A stretch of DNA of 64,000 nt, taken from positions 109,066,356 to 109,130,355 of the forward strand of contig CM076189.1 of NCBI GenBank assembly GCA_038277395.1, read 5' to 3'. This DNA comes from Dryocosmus kuriphilus (Eukaryota > Arthropoda > Insecta > Hymenoptera > Cynipidae). The position numbers and the translations under genes were made by a program. The notes under the pieces are model-generated. The model was given only the letters and a program-made list of their open reading frames with translations, made no database searches and had not been told where the DNA came from. Shown one piece after another: positions 1 to 11,376 of the stretch (the first letter of the stretch is position 1; each line of letters opens with the position of its first letter).

Positions 1-1467
1 ACCACGGCTTTATTTTTTTTAAAGACATGAGAAAGTAGCGTGATCCGTTCAGTGTATCCATAGAGGCTCGATCCAACTACTCTTTTGGTGCTTGGCTGAA
101 AGTCATGAGGGATTTCGGGTTTATTTTTTTCTCAAAGTCCCAACCAATGACAATTGTTTTTTCCAGAGTTCTTCCGCTAGCTGAATCGATGAAAACCAAT
201 TGTCACATGTGATGTTTCGATTTGTTCCTTAAATGGTCTTCGCTAGACGAAGAACGGATTGGCTTGGGATACTCAACTTCTTCTCGGCAGGCAAAAGTGT
301 CACTCCATCAGATCCCTTGCCTGTATAGATATATGAGTCATACAGGTACGCATTATGGGCATCAGTGAGACACATCAGCTTTATTCCGTATTTCGCAGCT
401 TTCTGTGGCATATATACTTTGAAGGCGACTCGTCCTCGAAACGGTACCAAAGTTCCATCGATAGTGCAATGGGCTCCTAAGGAGTAATTCTTTTGACAGT
501 TTGTGATGAAGAGATTAAAAATATTAGAAATGCAAGCGGCTTTATCTACTGTCAACCTGTCCGATCGAGTGGCTGAATCGTCAAATCGCAGAGCTCTAAA
601 CAGAACGAAACACCTTTTTTCAGTCATTATACCTCGGAATATCGGTCTGCCAGTGACTATGGTAGAAAAGAGGGACCTAAGGCTCTCCCGGGAAGACTTG
701 AAAATAGAGCACAATAATATTATTGTAAATAAGGCATCCAATTCATCTTTATCTGTGTTTTTATTTGTTACACAATCCTTTTTTTGTAACTTGTTTCGAA
801 TAGCTTCCAATTTTGTATTCGTGTATTTTAATATTTCATCAGTGATGTTGGGTGTCAAAAAAATATCCGAAATTTGTTTTGCTGTTGGTGCATTTCCAAG
901 CTGTAGAGCTTGTCCTTCAAGAGAAGCACAGCGGACCTTTATTATGTTTTGGCTGCTTGTTCTGCCGGCATCCGGATGAACGGGACTCTTATTCCAAGTG
1001 AAATATTTTCGTTTCCCATAATAATCTCCAGATTGCTGTGAAGTACCACCTCTCTCTTCCACATCTGAGGACTGTCGTGAAGTAGAAAATTGTGAATCCT
1101 GTTTTGTCTGTTCAGCTCTTTCATTTGGCTGCTGGCGTCTTTCCTCTGGAACATCTCCTTCAGCTATCAGATTTCCTTCAATAGGTATTTCTGCTTCCAC
1201 GTCCTCCAATTCATCAGAATCATATTCTTCTGAAGAAACAATGAGGTCATCTTCATCTGAGACATATGAGTCTTCTGAACCGAGGTCATTGTCAGATTCT
1301 TCATGCATAGAGGAACATGCGAGGGCCATTATCTTTCTGGTTCCCTCCGAAACAACTTTTGAGACATTCTTCTCCATTTTAAGTCTATTGGGAAAAAAAT
1401 AAGTGTTCAGCAGAGTTACGTTTTCAAAGGAAACACCAATAGGTATATTTAGAAGCTCAGAACCCAT
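1..1467 (-). pseudogene. piggyBac-like transposase, broken, runs off left edge
   Basis: Cut-and-paste DNA transposase (DDE_Tnp_1_7/PGBD family). A 412-codon open stretch covers 229-1467 from an ATG. It has an acidic, Ser/Asp/Glu-rich N-terminus (about residues 55-100), then the catalytic core with TIDGTLVPFRGR (first catalytic Asp; the usual next Glu is Gly) and YGIKLMCLTDA. A TAA at 229-231 interrupts the frame. The same frame continues at once with CDNWFSS (second catalytic Asp, about 190-210), then breaks in an A-run near 130, after which a different frame still reads as piggyBac (KKNKAV) to position 1. The third Asp lies outside the window. At least one nonsense codon and one indel make it inactive as read. 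No TTAA-flanked terminal repeat was identified on the 5' side. Confidence 0.9.
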
Positions 1468-1503
1468 AAAAAATTAATACAGGGATACACCTTGTATTAG
1501 TAC

Positions 1504-2341
1504 TTACAATTTTAGATAAAAACCTAATAAATACGACATCTTACAGACTAATATTCAAATTTATTTTAAAAATTCGAATTGATTATGTTTCGGAAACCCA
1601 GTTGGTTTTCCTCATCAAATCTGTATAAAAAACGTATTAAAATTAAAAAGCGAATAATATAATGTAAAGACTAAAATTTATCTAAATATATAAAAAGAAT
1701 ACCTTAGAAACAATTTAAAAAGATTAGGTATAATTTTTCTTTATGTGTGAGTTCCATGTCTTTTAATAGTGCTAGAAAATATATAATAAGGTTAGGTTCG
1801 AAATATGTAAATAGTATCATTGAGATGTAAACAATTTTTTTAATAAAACAGTAAGAAATTGATTTCATATTTGCAAAAAATATTTCTATTTAATACTCTT
1901 TTGATGAAACTTTTGTTTAAAAATTGTAAAAAAATGATAAAGAAGATAATAAATGTGTTTTTGGAAAACAGAAGGTATGAAATCAATTTCTTACTTTTTC
2001 ATTAAAAAATTGTTTACATCTCAACTATACTATTTACGTATTTCAAACCTAACCTTATTATATATTTTCTAGCACTATTAAAAGACATGGAACTCACATC
2101 TAAAGAAACATTATACCTAATATTTTTAAATTGTTTCTAATGTATTCTTTTTTATATCTAGATACATTTTAGTCTTTACATTATATTAATCGTTTTTTAA
2201 AATTTCAATACGTTTTTATATACATGTAATGAGGGAAACCACCTGGGTTTCCGAAGCGTAATGGATTCGAATTTTTAAAATAAATTTAACTATTAGTCTG
2301 GAAGATGTCGTATTTATTATGCTTTTACCTAAAATTGTAAA
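1504..2341. mobile_element. 838-bp hairpin (foldback) MITE
   Basis: Two long inverted arms can be read by eye: about 1504-1873 and 1974-2341, separated by about 100 bp of AT-rich loop. The ends are ttacaattttag and its complement ctaaaattgtaa. Landmarks match in order: aatacgacatctt against aagatgtcgtatt, cggaaaccca against tgggtttccg, and the loop-proximal taagaaattgatttcat against its complement. There is no ORF. It starts 37 bp upstream of the piggyBac start codon. No clear target duplication was found. Either it inserted independently or it is the hairpin terminus of a larger element. Confidence 0.8.
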
Positions 2342-2479
2342 TTAAAGTTTTCCCAGACGTAAAAAAAGAAAATTAATCTTTAAATATATATTACTCACAA
2401 GAAGTTTACATTAGCAGGATTCCAAATTGACGCTCATTTCACACAATAATTCATAAAAAGGGAAATTTATTCTCTTAGA

Positions 2480-2810
2480 GGAACACCTGTCATTTAGGCT
2501 TTAAAAGGAACATATGCCTAAAAGGCATGCAAAACTATGCACTTCATAGGGGAACACATGCCTTCGAGACAGGAAATCCAACTACATCAAGAGGAACATA
2601 TGCCAAAAAGGCAGGGTAAGTTTTACAAATCAGGAAATTTACCTTCGAACGCTGATGATTTTCTAGATGGCGATACTCTCACTGGCAAGGATGAAAGATG
2701 GCTGAGGAATACTAGGAGGGGCAGCTGCCAATTAGTGTTATAGAGGCACCTGTCAGCAAAAAGGTGAAATACACATGCCTAAAAGGCATATGTTCCCACC
2801 TAAGTGTTAA
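2480..2810. repeat. cluster of palindromic aaaaggcat motifs
   Basis: The block ggaacatatgcc(t)aaaaggca recurs near 2508, 2551 (diverged) and 2591, and in inverted form at about 2771-2797, where catgcctaaaaggcatatg is itself nearly palindromic. A second short direct repeat, agagg(aa)cacctgtca, occurs near 2478 and 2740 and brackets the cluster. This could be subterminal binding sites of a small DNA transposon or of the adjacent piggyBac. No function can be read directly. Confidence 0.5.
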
Positions 2811-3413
2811 TAAGCCGTGTTTGCCACAACTATGTGGTAAAGAAATAGCTAAAATATAATAACAATAATAATAACGTTCTCTGCATATATAGCATTTATC
2901 AAATTTATTTATTATATAAATTAACATTGGTTATAAATCATAGATTGCAATAAAGTGTTTAATGTAATTTTCATAATATATAAATTTATATTGGAAATCG
3001 AATGGGGTCACAAGATCTTGTAGAATTATGCATTCCAGTTCCGATGTCCATGCTAACTCATAAGGATGGAACAGATTGTCGAAGCCGTATGTTGTGAAGC
3101 GTGTATAAACTAGAGGAATATCTATATTCTTATTCTATAGTATATTTTTAGTGCACAAAAACAGAGAAAACAGTTAGTCCCCTTCTTTGAACCTCATGAC
3201 TCTCCTTTCGTCTTATGGGATATATCTTGTAATCTTAAAGATAGCAAAAATATTTGTTCTTCACTCATTGTCATGAAAAATAATTAGAAACTCAAAACTT
3301 TCGTTCCCCATGTAGACTCTCATAGATTCTTGAACAGCTGATGGCCATTACTGTGACTAGTGTTTGGCGTCGTCACGTAATGCGCTGAAGCATCGAGGAT
3401 TGGGCCACTACGC
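2811..3413. other. no gene seen
   Basis: AT-rich unique-looking sequence; short ORFs on both strands have no recognisable motif and no codon bias. Confidence 0.5.
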
Positions 3414-3727
3414 GTGAAAGGAAAGGGACCAATCACACGGATTGTGGTACAACCACTACGGTAGCAAGAATCACAAGGTGGTATAGTGTATGTACAAGAG
3501 CATGTGCTTATAACAACTAAGCGGCAAAGGAAAGGCACCAATCACGATGGGTAGAGGTACAATCACTGTGGTTGTAACAGGCAGAAGACTGTATAGACAA
3601 TAGCATGTGGTTGTGGCAACTACTTACAAAAGGATATTCATCAATCAGGGTGGGTAGAGGTACAAACACTATGGTCGTAACTGTCACAAGGCTATAGCCA
3701 GAGCGTGTGGTTGTGGTAATTATTTCA
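3414..3727. repeat. three ~105-bp tandem repeats
   Basis: Three diverged units start near 3418, 3528 and 3628. Each runs from an (a)aaaggaa..caccaatca block through gaggtacaa.cacta.ggt to gcatgtggttgtgg. Similarity falls in the third copy. A 73-codon minus-strand ORF here is a by-product of the repeat. Confidence 0.7.
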
Positions 3728-3859
3728 TGTTGACCTTACAACACAGATAGAAATTGTTTCAATCAAAATTTCAGTCAAGGTAACGATATCTTGCGCAACT
3801 ATGAAATTTTAGTGACGGTAAACATACCAGTTTTCCCCGTGTGTGCCTGTAACTTTACT

Positions 3860-5042
3860 ATCTTCGTTTAAACGCCTGGAAATTCTATCTGCATTTCCGT
3901 CAGCAGTAAGCAAACTTTCGCGATACAGAAACGATCAACTTGTTCAATTCCCTCTCCGTTTAAAGCAAAATTGCATACTGTTTCCTCATCGCGTCTTTCC
4001 AACACGATAATTATTGTTTTATTCACATTAATCTTTAAACCTATACTCATCGCTTCCTCATTCAGTTTGCTCAATATTCTCTGAAAATTTTCCGCAAATT
4101 CTGCCACAAGTGCTTCATCTTCTGTTCATCTTCACTGTTCCGAAATCGACACCTTCTTCGTCTAAGCGCTCTATTCGTAGAAATATATCCGTATATCTCT
4201 CTATAGTTTAAAAATATCTCACCGCCGCCGTTGTGTCAAGAATCCAGCCCATTGTCGTAACTAGGCAAGTGAAGCCCCCCAGGGGTTTAGTTGTGGTTGC
4301 GCCAATGGCCCTATCCTTTCATCAAGTGCCAGATAATCCATTGTCGTAACTAATATATATATATATCCATACTCTTTCAGCACTTCCCAAAGTTTAACTC
4401 TATCCACCATATCGAAAGCTTCCTCCAGGTCAATGGACGAGCAGGAAACTTTTTTTTACTCTCAAACTTTTTTCTTTAATTTGCAGCAAACTAGATATTT
4501 GATCTGCCCATGATTTCGCCGATATAAAACTGCATTACACTTTCCATATCATGTCTTTCGTTATTTCCATTACTTTGCCAATATGTATTTTTCTAAATAC
4601 TTTGCCTGGGGTACTAACTGAGCTCAAAGCTCTATAGTTAGAGCAGTCAACCTTATCTCCTTTTCCCTTATAAATTGGAACGATGATCGCCTTTCTCCAA
4701 TCATTTGGAACTTCTTCAATCACAGCACCCATGCTCGTCAATTCGCTCAACCGCAAAAACAGAAATTCGTCAACGGTTATAAGCATTTCAAAAGTAATTG
4801 GATCTACAAAAGCAGCTTTAAGATTCCCTAGATTCTTTATTACAGCCTTAATGCTGAACACGTTAGATCCTACCTTCTTCTTTATCGCAGCTTTTATTCT
4901 CTATAGCTTCAACGCCACACAATTTTTCTTTCATTTCGTAGCCCCGACGGCATTTTGTTTGCGGCATTTTCGAGTAATAGATCGGCAAAACAGAATAGAA
5001 ATCCGAATAATTCACAGCCTTGATAGTACACTCGGGTTATGA
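3860..5042 (-). pseudogene. decayed LINE (non-LTR) reverse transcriptase
   Basis: Remains of a non-LTR RT read on the minus strand. At 4535-4861 is the fingers region (DWRKAIIVPIYKGKGDK, SNYRALSSVSTPGK), typical of arthropod jockey/I/R1-like LINEs. At about 4385-4445 another frame holds RT motif A (SSIDLEEAFDMVDR). At 3868-4107 is the thumb (GLKINVNKT then a NGEGIEQVDRF-like strand). Reading frames change between these blocks, and a non-coding insert at about 4220-4370 carries two 15-bp direct repeats (ccattgtcgtaacta at 4249 and 4338) and a short (AT)n. The YxDD region is not recognisable. The family is undecided within the jockey/I group. Confidence 0.8.
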
Positions 5043-5945
5043 GTTGCAATAAGATGCTACACACTAATGACGTAATACCCCATAGCACCGTAGGCTCGCA
5101 CGAGTAGTGATAATCAAAATTCTAACTCAAATAATACAACCAAATAGGCCATGTACCTGACCGGAATTCATCAATATGTGATCAGAGTACCTAACACGAG
5201 GCTAGCAGAAATTTTCAAAATTAATTTAGGTCAAAAATTATTGATAGTAGCAACGTTTTAGAGCTCGACTATAAAACATATCTCGACTTTCACGATGAAA
5301 AATTCGCGAGGACTTAACCGAAACTCGACGTGAACACTTGCCTTATTAATCACTATTTCCGATCCGCCTCTATTAATCGAAACATAATCTTCATTCCGCG
5401 TCTACAAATTGAAATAACATTTCTCGAATCACTTCTTTTAACTTAAACACATTTTTTGTTCCGGTACTATTTCTCGACATGCAATTTTCTGTAAGTATTT
5501 AATAACTAGTTCAAAAATTCCGTACCGTTTCTATTATTTGAAACACCATTTCCGTCATGACTTCATTAATTGACAACAATTCTCGACACTTGCGGATATA
5601 GTACAACAATTCAAATTACCTTTCCGCAAGTAAATATCCTATGCGCAACTACACAGGCCCAATCTAAGAGCTTCCGCCTCGACCATATGTTACGCCATTT
5701 ACATGTACAGTGAAAGCCATGTATACCTTATTGCGCAAATTTAAAAAAAATATTTAAAAAATGAGGATTTTTCAGTTCCCCTCCATAAATGAGGATTTTT
5801 CTGTACTGCGCAATGGGGCATATATGACTTTGACTTAACCATCAATTTTTCGGAAAGTTGTTCTGCCACATTTCGAGCTGGGTTTCCCTTAGTTTAATGT
5901 ATTGACAGTACGGCCTTAGCTAGATCAATTGTTCAATCAAATTGG
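5043..5945. repeat. degenerate ~34-bp repeats and unassigned AT-rich DNA
   Basis: From about 5250 to 5620, loosely periodic blocks of the type attaattgaaacannatttc(c/t)cg recur about every 34 bp (for example near 5345, 5380, 5415, 5535 and 5575). The period is estimated by eye. The rest shows no coding signal. Confidence 0.4.
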
Positions 5946-5954
5946 ATAAGAGAA

Positions 5955-6727
5955 CTTTAATAACACAGCCCCACAAGAAAAAAACTGTGCACGTGACCAG
6001 AGTACCATATCTATATGTTTTTGGGGTCGCTGTGTCCGAATCCGGGGTCCGTTTTTCTCCATCAGGTCAGGGTCAAGGTCATTTCAAGGTCAAATCAAGA
6101 TTATTCCACGAATGTGGACCAAGAAGCCGTTTTTGCATGTTTTTGAGGTCCCTGAATCCGAATTCGAGATCTGTTTATCTCTATCAGGTCAGGATCAAGG
6201 ACATTTCAAGGTTAAATCGAGGAAAAAGCCTGTGAACAGACACAATTACTACATCTATACTTTTTTGGGGTCGCTGAGTCCGAATTCGGGGTCCGTTTTT
6301 CTCCATCAGGTCAGGCTCAAGGTCTTTTCAAGGTCAAATCAATATTATTTCACGAATGTGTGGCCAAGATGCCGTTTTTGTACGTTTTTGGGGTGCCTGA
6401 GACCGAATTTGAGGTCTGTTTGTCTCCATCAGGTCAGGGTCAAGGTCACTTCAAGGTTAAACCGAGCAAAAAACCTGTGAATAGACACAATTACTACATC
6501 TATACGTTTTTGGGGTCGCTGAGTCCGAATCCGGGGTCAGTTTTTCTCCATCAGGTCAGGGTCAAGGTCGTCTCAAGGTCAAATGACGATTATTTCACTA
6601 ACGTAGGCCAAGATGCCGTTTTGTATGTTTTTGGTGTCCCTGGGTGCGAATCCGAAGTCTCGTGGTCTTCATCAGGTCTGGATCAAGGTCATCTAAAGGT
6701 CTAATCGAGGAAAAAACCTGAAAGCCA
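5955..6727 (+). repeat. GGTCAAGG satellite, three ~245-bp dimers
   Basis: Six monomers of about 120 bp, each with a tttttgggGTCgctgagtccgaa-type head, catcaggtcagg, caaggtca and tcaaggtcaaat. Monomers alternate in type: odd ones end ..ttatttcacgaatgtg..ccaagatgccg and even ones end ..gaaaaaacctgtga..acacaattactacatctat. This makes a higher-order dimer repeated three times (starts near 6008, 6258 and 6505). The array begins after cacagccccacaa(g), the same boundary that begins the array at 61245. ORFs of 97-122 codons here are repeat artefacts. Confidence 0.85.
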
Positions 6728-7027
6728 ATAACATTGAATATGTCGTATGATACATATGTAAAATAAAATTGGATATATTGGTTTTCTTTTCTGTTCTTCA
6801 AGACTTCTGTTTTAACGTGATATGGAGGACAGACGTTTTAATTTATCCTCAGTTTTATAGAATATCATTTTTATATTCTGAATGACCGAATATCTCTGCG
6901 CTGAAGGATGCAATATAGCAAAATTGGTGAGTCCAATTACAGTTTTTAAACTAACACTACATCTGCGTGGTGATACTTGAATTCTTCAAATCCTGCTACC
7001 GCGAGGGATACTTGGACGATGACAACT
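6728..7027. other. no gene seen
   Basis: Unique-looking AT-rich spacer between the satellite and the 5' flank of the next element. No recognisable coding or repeat structure. Confidence 0.4.
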
Positions 7028-8435
7028 GCTTTGAAAGGAAATGTGTAGAATGGTTCGCTTTCCAGTCCCATGTGGCATCGAAGCCAGCGTGACGCGCTGC
7101 CTTGCAGGGAGGCGTTAGGGTATGAGACTGAAGCCGTAGTGTGTCTGAAGACGAGTTGACATTGTCCTCGTGAAAGTCAGAAAGCTCTCATACTTAGACC
7201 GGAGGAGGTATGAGAGTTATCACCCTCAGGAAGGTGGACTCACCTGCGATCGGACCAGGATCCCCAACGCGTGGGTACTTAAATCTACTATGGGACCAAA
7301 AAAAGACAAACATAACACAACTTCAAATACTTCAAATAAACAGACTTCAGTTTCTTCATTAAAAACAATGTAGCAAGTTCTTCATCTGAACACTACTGTA
7401 ACAAAAATGTTGATGCATTTTGTTACGTATATGCTAAGTATCACCTATCAGCTGACCGAAGACAAATATACGATAAAATTAAAAATATTTACAAAAACTG
7501 TTTTGGATTGGATATTTATAACCAAGAAAAAAAATGGATACCACACAAGATATGTAGTGCTTGTTACATGATGATGACCAGATATGATTCCGAAAAAAAC
7601 CTGAAAAATTAAAGTTTGTAAAACCTGCATATTGGGAAGAGCCATCATGCGCAGCAAACTGTTATATATGTTTGACAAAAGTGACAGGAATTAATAAAAA
7701 AATATTCAGAGTATCAAATATCTGGAAGTTTCAACGTTAGTAAGACCAGTAGAGGAAAATATTGATATTGACGATGAAAACGACAGTTCAATAGATTCGA
7801 TGGAAATTATGTCAACCAATGATGCATGCGATATTATTCACGCTGAAGAAGATGAATATAAAGATGGAGATGAATATACTTCAGATGATGGAAATATGAG
7901 TACAAGTAGTGATTACTATGCTACTAATGGTCAAGACGAAACTCCAAAAATCATAGATCAAAAAGAATTGAATGATCTTGTAAGGGACCTGGATTTACCT
8001 AAAGATAAAGCGGAATATCTAGCTTTATAAATGAAGGGCAACAACAGGCTCTCAAAAGGCACAAGAATATCATATTGCCGAAACCGGGAGGAAAACTTTA
8101 GAAAATATTTTACGATGATAGGGGAACCTTCATTAGTGTATTGCAATAATGTGGAAGGGATAATGAATGAGTTCCAGATAGGAATCTACAAGGACAGTGA
8201 ATGGCGACTATTTATAGACTCCTCCACTACAAGTCTGAAGGCAATATTACTTCATAATTTTGCTTCAATTCCCATAGCTTATTCAACCGTACTTAGGGAA
8301 GAATATAGTACGATGAAATTCATTTTAGAGACAATAAAATATTCTGAGCATAACTGGCTTATTTGCGGGGATCTTAAGATTTTGAATATACAGTTAGGAC
8401 AACAATCTACATTAATAAATAAGAAAGTAAAATAA
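7028..8435 (+). pseudogene. unclassified multicopy element gene, copy 1 (5' part)
   Basis: About 260 bp of 5' flank (7028-7288) and the coding region that follows match, in reverse orientation, the right end of the window (64000 down to about 62690). From the ATG at 7291: a basic/Ser-Thr N-terminus, Cys-pair motifs (a degraded FCYVYAKYH, then ICSACYMM, then NCYICLTK) suggesting a zinc-binding domain, an acidic linker (7800-7960), then NDLVRDLDLPKDKAEYLAL, a stop, IGEPSLVYCNNVEGI and EHNWLICGDLKI. Nonsense codons occur near 7371 and 8028, with frame changes between. The copy stops at about 8400 in an A-rich taaa tract. The family resembles proteins seen in large numbers in arthropod genomes, but I cannot place it in a named superfamily. 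Confidence 0.75.
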
Positions 8436-8518
8436 ATAATAAAATAAAATAAATAAAATTATGTATAATAATTTATAAATAAAAAAGGGGAAGTGTTTGA
8501 AAATCAGTAGAAAACCCT

Positions 8519-8547
8519 TATTATTATTATTATTATTATTATTATTG

Positions 8548-8578
<31 letters not shown>

Positions 8579-8580
8579 AT
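8519..8580. repeat. (TTA)n microsatellite = (TAA)n tail of the minus-strand LINE
   Basis: About 20 TTA units with one TTG interruption. Read on the minus strand it is (TAA)n directly after the 3' UTR of the LINE at 8582-9300. (TAA)n tails are typical of I-clade LINEs, so this is more likely a retrotransposition tail than a random microsatellite. Confidence 0.7.
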
Positions 8581-8581
8581 G

Positions 8582-9300
8582 GGCAGGATCTAAAGGAAAA
8601 TCTCTAATCACTGTGGTAGAACCTATTGTACTATGCCCATTACATTACCTAACATTAACTAAGGAGGCACTAACCATGAAGGCGTATATCGCTACATAGG
8701 GATTGTCGTCATATTCTTCTGGGGTTAAGAAGTGATCCCCGAAGAACCTTTCTCGGAGTACTGTGAGTGCATCGCGCTCACACAGCACACGACGTGCTGT
8801 TTCTTCCGAGTAACCACATTTACGACATCGTTCGACCTCAAACTCTAATGTGTGTAAGTGTTTATTCAGGTGCCATTGTCCAGTTAGTACTTCCACTATA
8901 ACTTTAACTTGTTTTCTATCCATATCCACAAGATCTTTATATCTTTTTGCATATGTCAACTTGAGACATTCTTCGAACGCATCAATCCGCTGGTCTCCTT
9001 CCATTATTTCGTGTGTGCCGAATGCATCCACTCTTCGACTGTTGTCTTAACGGCAGCATATGAGATTCCACAATAGGGTTCGAGGCCAATAAGGGGAATT
9101 GAAGCTCCTTTTTTTGCTAATGTATCCGCCTTTTCATTTCCCATAATGTCTTCATGTCACGGCACCCAGAATAACTTACTCCATTTATGAGCCGACACAT
9201 GAAGGAGAACCTGAAGGCAGCTCAAAACTAATTTGGAAGTTATTTCTTGAGACCCAAGGGCCTTAAGAGCAGCCAGAAAACACTTAAGACTCCATTAAAT
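8582..9300 (-). pseudogene. LINE 3' end: RNase H plus zinc knuckle
   Basis: On the minus strand, about 9030-9290 encodes an RNase H C-terminal half (WVP*H, then GNEKADTLAKKGA and LIGLEPYCGISYAAVKTTVE). At 8645-9031 follows the C-terminal domain (VEVLTGQWHLNKHLHTL, CRKCGYSEETARRVLCERDAL). The canonical WVPGH Gly is replaced by a stop and the frame shifts near 9030. The element is 5'-truncated here: no RT is visible upstream, where unrelated sequence starts at about 9300. The 3' UTR (8582-8645) runs into a (TAA)n tail. Layout and motifs fit the I/R1/jockey group with RNase H, probably I-like because of the tail. Confidence 0.85.
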
Positions 9301-9373
9301 GATGAGTTTATTAACTTATACAATTCGACATACATAAATCTTCTAAGATGTATCTAAATACCCAGAATAACAC

Positions 9374-9706
9374 CTAGCCCATATTATCTTCGTAGAACGC
9401 GGATAATCCAACATATTGTACATGTAACTTCAACATATGCTTCTCTGCCAGATCACTTTCGACGAAGATTGAACTATAGATAATACCTTCTAACAGTAAC
9501 AGGTAAATGTGATTGTCCGTACAAAAATAGGGCTCGAGTCTAAACATATATTGATGCTCGGCGGGAACGTACCTTCCAAAATTTTGTGCTATAAAGTTTT
9601 TGTTGCCTACATACAATTCAGCGTGTGTCGGACAACTAGTTTGAGGATGGGGAATATGATTCTGAGACTGTTTATCGAGTATGTGTTGATGCAGTCGGGT
9701 ATTTTA
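9374..9706 (-). pseudogene. unrecognised conserved coding fragment, copy 1
   Basis: An open minus-strand frame of about 110 codons without an ATG near its start; it reads HPQTSCPTHAELYVGN then FGRYVPAEHQYMFRLEP and GIIYSSIFVESDLAEKHM. A block of equal length (about 135 bp) at 17470-17604 encodes the aligned YVPAVHHYRFEP and NHIHVIVPRGIF, so selection or recent duplication has kept the motif YVPAxHxY..EP...NHI. I do not know this family. It may be the exon of a host gene or of a large DNA virus-like or Maverick-like element; nothing here decides. Confidence 0.45.
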
Positions 9707-9790
9707 GATGGAACCAGGCGGTTCATGTCTTCTTCAAAAGTATTTCAGCTTGGTAATTAATTTACTTAGTTTACATTTTGAGTTGAGTTA

Positions 9791-10266
9791 TTAATGATAT
9801 AAATACTGTAGAGAATCATTGTATCCGAGTATACATCTAAACCCATCTTTGATGCGGACTATTGGACTGTCTGCGATTTCTTCTGGGGTCATTCGTTCAA
9901 CAGTGCGTTTGCGCATGCTTACTTTCATCCGCCTTCCCTGGGCAGAATATATTCCTTTAACACGCGTCATATTCTCAACTGTTCCGAAAACCTCACCATC
10001 GTTTGTGGATAATACAATATATTCTTGTGGTAGCATATGTGCATAATATCTGCGAGGCTTTCTTACTTCGCTTCTAATTCGTTTATCTTCAGGAAAAATG
10101 TATCTTCGGAATTCGAATACCCGGGTATCATTGAAGATTGAAATTAGCCGTTTGTATCCAGCGTCTCCAAATCGGTGAGCAGAAGGAATCCTGGGAAGAG
10201 GAGACCTAGACCTTTCACGAGAAATAGACGTGACAGATGGACTCCGAACCCTGACAGAGGTATCTG
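9791..10266 (-). CDS. candidate terminal exon of an unrecognised gene
   Basis: A 165-codon minus-strand frame ends with TAA at 9791-9793. Just inside its start (about 10267-10280) is a strong 3' splice site on the minus strand (tattttttcttgcag), so the real exon likely starts at 10266. It begins with a Ser/Arg-rich segment (SVTSISRERSRSPLPR), then a compact region with RRYIFPEDKRIRSE, RRYYAHMLPQEYIVLS, DGEVFGTVEN and VERMTPEEIADSPIVRIK. No transposase or RT motif is recognised. An upstream exon candidate lies at 11294-11376, but its donor phase (0) does not fit this exon's frame (needs one preceding base), so an intervening exon or a different pairing is required. Confidence 0.45.
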
Positions 10267-10289
10267 CAAGAAAAAATAGAGGAATCATT

Positions 10290-11290
10290 TTTTGAGTTTA
10301 CACATTTATAAGCATAAACACTAAGGTGCCCAAAAGACGGTGATACTTTTAGTTTTGCATCCACTATCCCCTAATTTTTCGAGGTTTAAATCCTCCTCCC
10401 TCTCCTCCAATTCATCCTCTGCAGCCACATCTTATTCTAATAGATCTTACTCACTGTTACTCTTATCTTTCAATTAGTCTTATTTTACAAATTTACATCT
10501 CCCTACGCTTCTATGTGATCTCCGTTTCTTTTTCTCATCATTTTCTTTCAAATTATACTGTGCAGTATCTCCCCTTAATATATATCTCTCTTCTGTTATA
10601 ACTCCTCTCTGCTTCTCGAACTCATGTATCTGCCTCATTTAATCCGCCATTTGTAAAATTTAAGTTTGATCTCCAAATACTCAATCAGTGACCCTAAAAA
10701 CCCTTCGATGGAGAGTTTTGAGGTATTCGGCCTGATCCTTGATGCTTGGAAACCCCAGAAAATGTAATTTCTTGATTTAAAAGGTAATAAAATTGTAAAT
10801 ATTTGACCACATCAAAAATCATATACGTGCATTTCCCTAGATTTTTTCATGAGTAATACGATATAACGAAAAACGGTCATTTTTTCGTATTTAGGTCAGA
10901 ATATCTGAAAATTCTCTAGCTTGGATTACAACACATTTTTTTAACTACCTAGGTCAGCCTTAAAACGATTACCATCACGTCCTTTCTATTCAACTACATA
11001 TATTAATATTACAGGTCAGTCGATTTATCTCAAATTAGAGAATTTCTTCTAAGCTTGGTTGTACTGTAGAGGAAGATGGATAGGATGAGGGGAAGGTGAA
11101 GAAGAAGGTGTAGGAGCAGGATGAAGTGGAGCTGGAGAAGAATGAGGAGGAGGAGGATGAATATTATGTTAAATAAAATACTTCAAACGGTGGATATCAT
11201 TGTATATGCCATAAATACTTAGGAAAAACTTTCAATCATTTTTTCATCTCTGAGCAGAAGATTTAATTCCGGACTCCCAGTCTATCTACT
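10290..11290. other. non-coding, with a Pro-rich low-complexity stretch
   Basis: Mostly AT-rich sequence between two candidate exons. At 11060-11163 the minus strand reads as about 34 open codons rich in Pro, Ser and His. It lacks an AG acceptor at its start and is closed by stops, so it is treated as low complexity (purine-rich plus strand) rather than an exon. Confidence 0.4.
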
Positions 11291-11293
11291 TAC

Positions 11294-11376
11294 GAACATG
11301 TTCGGATGCAGCCCTAATTGGTTCACCATCGCTGCCCAGTGATCATTGAGATCGAATTGTCCAGATCCCTCAGCAC
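11294..11376 (-). CDS. candidate 83-nt internal exon
   Basis: On the minus strand an acceptor (ttaactttttag) precedes 11376 and a perfect GTAAGT donor follows 11294. One frame is open throughout and has normal amino-acid usage (GQFDLNDHWAAMVNQLGLHP), while the other two contain stops. Exon size, splice sites and openness support a genuine or recently lost exon. Its product is unknown. It may belong with the exon at 9791-10266, but the phases do not join directly. Confidence 0.45.

Noticed and set aside
503..979. 158-codon plus-strand ORF
   Set aside because: Antisense to the piggyBac transposase reading frame; no motif.
5942..6704. Overlapping ORFs of 97-122 codons in the GGTCAAGG array
   Set aside because: They follow the 120/245-bp repeat period, share the same octamer-like strings and have no homologue-like composition; repeat artefacts.
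11060..11163. Pro/Ser/His-rich minus-strand open stretch as an exon
   Set aside because: No acceptor at its start, the donor is only a weak GTACAA, the phase does not fit neighbours, and it is a simple purine/pyrimidine tract.
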